A stretch of DNA of 64,000 nucleotides, taken from NCBI RefSeq assembly GCF_027922145.1, contig NZ_BSFC01000004.1:1-64000 (forward strand), read 5' to 3'. Below, piece by piece: positions 56,330 through 64,000 of the stretch; positions within the stretch are counted from its first letter, which is position 1; every line of letters starts with the position of its first letter. The stretch comes from Novosphingobium resinovorum (GTDB lineage Bacteria; Pseudomonadota; Alphaproteobacteria; Sphingomonadales; Sphingomonadaceae). The notes under the pieces were generated by a model. It made no database searches. It was not told where the DNA came from and worked only from the letters and a program-made list of their open reading frames with translations. A program made the position numbers and the translations under genes.

Positions 56330-57163
56330 ATGAAGTTGCAAAGCTTGCGTTTTCACTTTGCGCGTCTTGCTCGGGAACTCGGCAGTCAGGTTTCCATTGG
56401 TACCCGTCGCTACCGCGTGAAGGGCTACCTTCCAAGCCAGTTTGCCGTCGACATGGGGCACGAGCCGTACCTTGCCAAGCCACTGGGCGCTGCGATGGCT
56501 TCGCGGGCTGGACCGATCGTTGATGTCGGAGTGAACAAGGGGCAGACGTTGCTGCGCATCCTGTCGATCGACGCGGACAGAGAGTATGTCGGCTTCGAGC
56601 CGCAGTCTGCATGTTGCGCGCTCGCTCAGCTATTCATCAAGGACAACGCCCTTCGTAACGCGACGGTGGTCGGCGTTGCGCTCAGCGACAGTGATTGCCT
56701 CCTGCCGTTCTACGCGGAGGGGTCTTACGATGAAATGGGGACGCTCGATGTGCAATCGAGGGCTCGGTATGTTGACACAGTGCCGCCCCAATTCGTTCCG
56801 GCGCGCAAAGGGGACGGGGCGTTGCAGGATCTGAACGTGCTCGCGCCGGCCATTATCAAGGTCGATGTCGAAGGTGCCGAACTGAGCGTATTCCGGGGCT
56901 TGTCCGAAACGATCGCACGCGCCCGGCCGATCTGCTTCTTTGAGGTATTGCCGAATTACATGGGCGACGATCGGGAAGCCATCGATAAGGATGTTGCCGC
57001 GGCCAATCGCGCGAAGGCGGCAGCAATTTTCCAGTTCTTTCGGGATTCAGGATACCGGATTTACCAGATCGACCTTGCGGGCGAGGAATCGCCGATCGAT
57101 GCTTTCGATCTCGACAATCCGGGCGCTTTTCTCGGAAGCGACTATGTTGCCCATCCTGTGTAA
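56330..57163 (+). CDS. FkbM family methyltransferase
   Basis: 277 residues from ATG 56330; in-frame ATGs at 56303 and 56207 are possible. SAM-binding motif IVDVGVNKGQTLLRI near residue 62-76, VGFEPQSACCALAQLF near 88, IIKVDVEGAELSVFRGLSET near 175 with the DVEG(A)E motif typical of FkbM proteins. These methylate sugars, often in O-antigen or exopolysaccharide clusters. Not part of a tight operon. Confidence 0.8.
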   Translation: MKLQSLRFHFARLARELGSQVSIGTRRYRVKGYLPSQFAVDMGHEPYLAKPLGAAMASRAGPIVDVGVNKGQTLLRILSIDADREYVGFEPQSACCALAQLFIKDNALRNATVVGVALSDSDCLLPFYAEGSYDEMGTLDVQSRARYVDTVPPQFVPARKGDGALQDLNVLAPAIIKVDVEGAELSVFRGLSETIARARPICFFEVLPNYMGDDREAIDKDVAAANRAKAAAIFQFFRDSGYRIYQIDLAGEESPIDAFDLDNPGAFLGSDYVAHPV

Positions 57164-57322
57164 CTGATGCGAGGATGCGTGCCTTGTGATCGGCGCGAGC
57201 GGCCGCTTCGTGCACCTCTGATCCCGAATGCCGGACGGGATTGACTTGCGACGAACCGCCCGTGGCCAAGCGTGCAAGCGCAAGGTCTTCCATGTCGGCG
57301 CCGAGCCCCGTAATGTCAGGCG

Positions 57323-57775
57323 ATGCGTATTCGCTCCCTTCTGCTCGCTGGCCTGCTGATCCCGCTCGGTCCGTCCATTTCCGCTCAAAGTACCCCGCAG
57401 CCCACCCGCATCCTCGACGCGAAGAGCGCGCAGCGGTTAGCGGCGAACAAGGGACTGGCGCTGCAGTGGATCGACTGGAACACGCGCGGCACGGCAGTGG
57501 TGCGGCAGGACGATGGCGTCTGGAAGCTGCGCGGTGCACAGGCCGAAGCGGGCGGGGCGGGGCGTCTGTTCCTCGACGGCACCATCTCCGAGATTGGCGC
57601 AGACTATTTCACTTTCGAGGGCCGCATCGCCATCACCGATACGCCCGATGCCGGACGCCAGTGCGATAAGACGAAGATCTGGCATTTTGCGATAACACAG
57701 AATCGCAGGTATTACCGGCTGCGCGAATTCGAATGGTGTGACAGCCTGACGGATTACATCGATATCTATTTTTGA
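57323..57775 (+). CDS. Secreted protein of unknown function
   Basis: 150 residues with a signal peptide (RSLLLAGLLIPLGPSISAQS, cut near 21). The mature part is beta-rich with a conserved look (LQWIDWNTRGTAVVRQDDGV, DYFTFEGRIAITDTPDAGRQ, RYYRLREFEWCDSLTDYIDI) and two cysteines that could pair (CDKT and EWCDS). I do not recognise a named family. Confidence 0.65.
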   Translation: MRIRSLLLAGLLIPLGPSISAQSTPQPTRILDAKSAQRLAANKGLALQWIDWNTRGTAVVRQDDGVWKLRGAQAEAGGAGRLFLDGTISEIGADYFTFEGRIAITDTPDAGRQCDKTKIWHFAITQNRRYYRLREFEWCDSLTDYIDIYF

Positions 57776-57800
57776 GGTGCCGCGAGGCAGCATAAAAAAA

Positions 57801-57830
57801 CCCCGCCTGGATCGCGCCAGGCGGGGTTTT
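57801..57830. terminator. Bidirectional Rho-independent terminator
   Basis: CCCCGCCTGG, 6-base loop, CCAGGCGGGG, flanked by AAAAAAA on the left and TTTT on the right. Serves both the secreted-protein gene (+) and acnA (-), which converge here. Confidence 0.92.
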
Positions 57831-57859
57831 CGTTTCGGCATCCGACGCGCCGCGCCGGA

Positions 57860-60535
<2,676 letters not shown>

Positions 60536-60678
60536 GGTGGGCTTTATCCCCTTTTGTGTAGAGCCTGCCTCGGGGACAACACGATTTGCTGCGTCGTGTT
60601 GCAGTGCGACAGGCGGAAATCTCTAGTCCCGGACGTGGGCTCTCGGCGGCCTAAGGTCAAGGGCGCGCGGGGCTAGAC

Positions 60679-61578
60679 TTAGGTGTTGTTTTGGGCGGGC
60701 CGCGTGCCGATCCAGCAACCCGTCACGATCAATGCCGCACCTGCGACGATCCCGGGTCCGGGGCGTTCGCCGAACACCATCCAGCCCATGAGCGCGGCCC
60801 AGAGAAACCCGGTGTACTCGACCGGCACCAGCACCTGCGCCTCGGCCCGCGCATAGCCCCAGGACAGGAACAGCAGCGCGGTGGTGGCGAGCGCGGCGCC
60901 GAGCAGCGTCCATGCAAGGCTCGCGGCATCGGGCATGGTCCAGTAGAACGGGGCGAACAGGGCAAACAGCACCGTGACGCCCAGGTTCTGGAACAGAGCG
61001 ATCTCGACCGGCCCGGCCAACAGGGCCTGCTTGCGCTGCATCACCAGATTGAGCGCATAGAACACGGCGGAGAGCACGATCGCGGCGGTGCCCTTGACCG
61101 CTTCGGTCCCGTACTGCCCGGCTCCGAAGCGGTCGGCGCCGATCACCACCATGCCGACAAGGCCGAGCAGGGCGGCGAAGACGGCGCGCGGGCGGATCGT
61201 TTCGCCCAGCAGCAGCGCCGCGAAATAGAGCGCGATGATCGGCGCAAAGAACGAGATCGCCATGCCCTCGGCCATCGGGATGCGCACAAGGCCGTAGAAG
61301 AACAGCGCCGCCATCACCGAGGTGACGCACGAGCGCTGGAAGTGGAACAGTGCCACTTTGCGGGTCGGGGTAGGACGGCCTTTGACCAACCACAGCGGGA
61401 CTGTCAGCAGCGTCCCGAAAAGGTTGCGCAGGAGCAGCGCCGTGCCGACGCCGAGAACCAGCGAAGCGGCCTTCATCGCGGCATCCATGATGCTGAATGC
61501 GGCGATCCCGGCGACCACGGCCAGGACCGGGGCAAGCACGGGCAAACCAGGCGGGTTGGGGGTGGAAGCGGCAGGCAT
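60679..61578 (-). CDS. EamA/DMT-family transporter
   Basis: 299 residues from ATG 61578; upstream in-frame ATGs give basic residues unlike the family. Ten predicted membrane helices in two EamA halves (IAAFSIMDAAMKAASLVLGV, TSVMAALFFYGLVRIPMAEG, FFAPIIALYFAALLLGETIR; second half from AIVLSAVFYALNLVMQRKQA). Drug/metabolite exporter family; substrate unknown. Opposes the L,D-transpeptidase gene. Confidence 0.85.
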   Translation of the reverse strand: MPAASTPNPPGLPVLAPVLAVVAGIAAFSIMDAAMKAASLVLGVGTALLLRNLFGTLLTVPLWLVKGRPTPTRKVALFHFQRSCVTSVMAALFFYGLVRIPMAEGMAISFFAPIIALYFAALLLGETIRPRAVFAALLGLVGMVVIGADRFGAGQYGTEAVKGTAAIVLSAVFYALNLVMQRKQALLAGPVEIALFQNLGVTVLFALFAPFYWTMPDAASLAWTLLGAALATTALLFLSWGYARAEAQVLVPVEYTGFLWAALMGWMVFGERPGPGIVAGAALIVTGCWIGTRPAQNNT

Positions 61579-61753
61579 GACGCCTGCGCCTCTCGCCCGG
61601 CGCAAGGTTGTGCGCAAGCAATTCATCGCCGGGACATGTCGCATCCTTGAAGAATGGCGCGTAAACGGGCACATCTATGCGGCGTGGCGGCAACCTTGGA
61701 GAGCGCCGCGCGTCTTCCCCCCAAGGTCTCCATCGGGCAGGTTTCAAGGCAAT

Positions 61754-63205
61754 ATGGTGAGTTTCAAGCGCTTCGGTTCCAGCGTCGTCTCGGCGCTGAC
61801 GCTTCTGGCTGTCGGCGTGCAGCCGGTTCAGGCGCAGAAAATCAAGACCGAGAAGTTGCCCGAGGACCTGCTCCCGCCGACGATCGCGACGCCGACACCG
61901 ACGGCTCCTGCGACCGCGAGGCCGGTGCGTCCCGCAGCGGTCCCGACCGCGCAGCCCTCGTCTGCCCCGGGCGCCGTGCCGGTGCAGGCGCCGACCGTCT
62001 CCTCCCCTATCGTGCAGGAAGTGACGCTGGCCGAGCCCGTCATGCCCTGGACGGTGTCTGATGCGCAGGCGCTGCTCTCCACGATCGGCTACATCGGCAA
62101 GGAAGGCCTGATCCCCGCCGACTACCAGCCCGCCGCGCTCAAGGCCGCCATCGCCAAGGGTGAGGGCGATGCGCTCGACGCGCTCGCCAGCCGCGTCTTC
62201 GCCTGGCTGATCGAGGACTTGCGCGATGGCCGCACGCCGATGCCCGCGCGCGTCCAGTGGTTCGCGGTCGATCCCGACCAGGATTCCATGCCCACCCAGC
62301 AGATCATGGCGCAGGCGCTGTCCGATCACGACGTTGCCGGCGTCGTCGCCAAGCTCGCGCCGACCAACCCGGATTATGCCGCGCTCAAGGATGCGCTCAA
62401 CGCCACGCCGATGGCGCAGAAGGATCGCCGCGCGCTGATCCAGGCCAACATGGACCGCTGGCGCTGGCTCGCCCGCGATCTCGGGACCGTCTACCTGATG
62501 ACCAATGTGCCGGAATTCCAGCTGCGCCTGGTGGTCAAGAACAAGATCCTGCGCACGTACAAGACGGTGGTGGGCAAGCCTGGTCGTACCGCAACCCCGC
62601 AGCTGGCCGAGACGGTCAGCGCGGTGGTCTTCAACCCGACCTGGACGGTGCCGCAGTCGATCGTAAAGGGCGAGGGGCTGGGCGCCAAGGTCATGAACAA
62701 CCCGAAGTGGGCCGCCAACAACGGCTACAAGGGCTATAAGGCCGAGAACGGGATGATCACCGTCGTCCAGCAGCCCGGCCCCAGCAATGCGCTTGGCCTC
62801 ATGAAGATCGACATGCCCAACCCGCATGCGATCTACCTGCATGACACGCCCGCCAAGTCCTACTTCAACTCCGATGTGCGCGCCTTCAGCCATGGTTGCA
62901 TCCGCACCGAGCGTGCGGTGGAACTGGGCATGACGATGGCGATTCTCGGCGCCGGCATGTCCAGCACCGATGCCGCCGAACTGTCGCGCGCGGGCGAGTA
63001 CAAGAAAGTGGCGATGACCCGGACTTTCCCGGTCTATCTCACCTACTTCACTTTCGCTCGCTCGATCGACGGCACGCTCCAGGCGTTCAACGACATCTAC
63101 GAGCGCGACGCGCCGGTGCTCTCCAGCTTCAAGGCCGCGCGCCAGCTTAAGACCACCCAGCGCGCCAGCGACGAGGCGATCATCCAGCTGGATAACCCGC
63201 TGTAA
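61754..63205 (+). CDS. L,D-transpeptidase (YcbB-like)
   Basis: 483 residues from ATG 61754. Signal peptide SVVSALTLLAVGVQPVQAQK (to ~29), then a proline/alanine-rich linker to ~90. Helical scaffold (SRVFAWLIEDLRDGRTPMPA) and the YkuD catalytic domain from ~270: FNPTWTVPQSIVKGEGLGAK, IYLHDTPAKSYFNSD, and SHGCIR at 379-384 with the active Cys382. Makes 3-3 crosslinks in peptidoglycan or couples envelope proteins to it, in the periplasm. Confidence 0.92.
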   Translation: MVSFKRFGSSVVSALTLLAVGVQPVQAQKIKTEKLPEDLLPPTIATPTPTAPATARPVRPAAVPTAQPSSAPGAVPVQAPTVSSPIVQEVTLAEPVMPWTVSDAQALLSTIGYIGKEGLIPADYQPAALKAAIAKGEGDALDALASRVFAWLIEDLRDGRTPMPARVQWFAVDPDQDSMPTQQIMAQALSDHDVAGVVAKLAPTNPDYAALKDALNATPMAQKDRRALIQANMDRWRWLARDLGTVYLMTNVPEFQLRLVVKNKILRTYKTVVGKPGRTATPQLAETVSAVVFNPTWTVPQSIVKGEGLGAKVMNNPKWAANNGYKGYKAENGMITVVQQPGPSNALGLMKIDMPNPHAIYLHDTPAKSYFNSDVRAFSHGCIRTERAVELGMTMAILGAGMSSTDAAELSRAGEYKKVAMTRTFPVYLTYFTFARSIDGTLQAFNDIYERDAPVLSSFKAARQLKTTQRASDEAIIQLDNPL

Positions 63206-63484
63206 ATGGGTCGGCTCGTCGGAAGGAAGGCAGAGACCTGAGTGAGCAACTGCCTCGGGCGAAGGCCCGGGGTCACCCTTCAGGTTGAGCCGCGCAGCTT
63301 CCTGCAAGCCGTCATCTGCCACGGCATTTTCATTAAGGATCGCCCCTCCACGATTTCCGTTGCTTGGTCCCCGGAATGGCGTCGGCGGGAATGCGATGAC
63401 ACATAGACACCCAAGCTGGGGAAGTCGCGTCGGCATGGCCGCGCGCCGGCACCGGTGGATTTGTTGTCATCCTGAGAGGTCCTG
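63206..63484. other. Intergenic stretch without a gene
   Basis: 280 bases of normal GC holding short overlapping frames with no resemblance to known proteins. AGAGGT at 63475-63480 is the likely ribosome site for the glycosyltransferase. Confidence 0.4.
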
Positions 63485-64000
63485 GTGAACATTGGATATC
63501 TTGTTCCGGAGTTTCCTGGGCAGACTCACGGGTTCTTCTGGCGTGAAATCCTGCACATCGAGAAGTCAGGGGAAGTGGTCACGATCTTCTCGACCCGGCG
63601 TCCGAAATGCAATGTGAGCCATGCCTTCTCGAGGATGGCGGCGGATAGGACGCTCTATCTGGCCGACTTTCGGGTCCGGGACGCGCTTTACTGGATCATC
63701 GCAGTTTTCCTTTCCCTGAAAGTCCTGGTTCGCCATGATGTGCGGCGACTGCGGAACGAGCAGGAATCCTGGCTCAAGCTGGCGATGCTCGCCGTGATCG
63801 GCACGCGACTGAGGTTCCTTTGCCGCCGCCAGAAGATCGATCATATTCACGGTCACAGCTGCGCTGACGCCGGCTATGTTCTGGCGTTCTGCAGATTGTC
63901 CGGCGGGCCGTCGTTCAGCCTCTCGCTCCATGGCGATCTTGCCATTTACGGCCGCGGGCATGGCTTCAAGTTCGAAAACGCGAAATTCGTCGCCTGCGTC
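63485..64000 (+). CDS. Glycosyltransferase (GT4-like), cut at window end
   Basis: First 172 codons from GTG 63485. Starts MNIGYLVPEFPGQTHGFFWR, then VVTIFSTRRPKCNVSHAFSR, and KIDHIHGHSCADAGYVLAFC followed by SFSLSLHGDLAIYGRG, the acceptor-domain pattern of WcaL/EpsD-like GT4 enzymes (E.P..T..F..RE; H.H....; S...H..D). Probably starts another polysaccharide gene group beyond the window. Confidence 0.8.
   Translation, partial: MNIGYLVPEFPGQTHGFFWREILHIEKSGEVVTIFSTRRPKCNVSHAFSRMAADRTLYLADFRVRDALYWIIAVFLSLKVLVRHDVRRLRNEQESWLKLAMLAVIGTRLRFLCRRQKIDHIHGHSCADAGYVLAFCRLSGGPSFSLSLHGDLAIYGRGHGFKFENAKFVACV

Noticed and set aside
60623..63436. 937-codon open frame on the minus strand
   Set aside because: It lies antisense to the L,D-transpeptidase gene and merges into the EamA transporter frame region; its product is Arg/Gly/His-rich without domains, a by-product of high GC.

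Overview
The window looks like a chromosomal (or large replicon) segment of a sphingomonad, Sphingomonadaceae, of the Novosphingobium/Sphingobium/Sphingomonas kind. The reasons are high GC with GC-rich third codon positions, a FecI/FecR/TonB-receptor/lasso-isopeptidase module, a trehalose operon of the order otsB-GH15-otsA, a Wza/Wzy/Wzc exopolysaccharide locus, and DUF2285 and XRE genes typical of alphaproteobacterial integrative elements. The species cannot be fixed from sequence alone.

Layout. 1-2350: degenerate IS66, IS5 and ISL3 pieces. 2526-4796: two AT-richer polysaccharide genes (pyruvyltransferase family, GT4). 5200-9606: insertion-sequence graveyard with an intact IS5-type element inside a broken UPF0149 gene, plus an ISL3 copy with an in-frame stop. 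9778-18112: polysaccharide export and polymerisation (Wza lipoprotein, O-antigen ligase/polymerase, Wzc-type tyrosine kinase, TPR-like protein), split by IS256, IS21 and IS5 pieces. 18105-23135: a nest of elements, IS630 inside IS21 inside IS110, the last lying between two remnants of an IS66. 23525-33928: a lasso-peptide locus next to an unusually AT-rich stretch: ECF sigma factor, FecR anti-sigma, TonB receptor and isopeptidase on +, facing cyclase C, fused leader-binding/protease B and a 43-residue precursor A on -, with a GntR regulator upstream. 34351-35664: XRE regulator and frameshifted DUF2285 gene, probably the relic of an integrative element. 36213-40425: trehalose operon. 40654-44955: GDP-mannose supply (manC, manA, PMM-like), a membrane protein and dps. 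45666-50353: a small secreted protein, three uncharacterised genes and a PDZ/M48 protease. 50853-54214: dTDP-rhamnose operon. 54466-57775: dps pseudogene, pgl, Nudix, FkbM methyltransferase and a secreted protein. 57860-63205: acnA, EamA transporter, L,D-transpeptidase. 63485-end: start of another glycosyltransferase.

How the parts work together. The Wza/Wzy/Wzc genes, the glycosyltransferases, the pyruvyltransferase, and the GDP-mannose and dTDP-rhamnose pathways together suggest a mannose- and rhamnose-containing surface polysaccharide; no flippase or initiating transferase is in view. The lasso locus has no ABC exporter. It carries instead the receptor, sigma/anti-sigma and isopeptidase set expected for sensing, importing and opening the peptide. 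The precursor A is too short for ordinary gene calling. Its leader ends in the ETK|GG context, and the predicted 8-residue ring (GGQVGIND) is followed by a 15-residue tail.

The genome has been rearranged repeatedly. dps-pgl occurs twice with reciprocal decay (44.5-45.06 kb and 54.47-55.58 kb), a second manC 3' end is fused to a truncated DUF2721 gene, and a ~120-bp non-coding repeat occurs at 35.87 and 46.12 kb.
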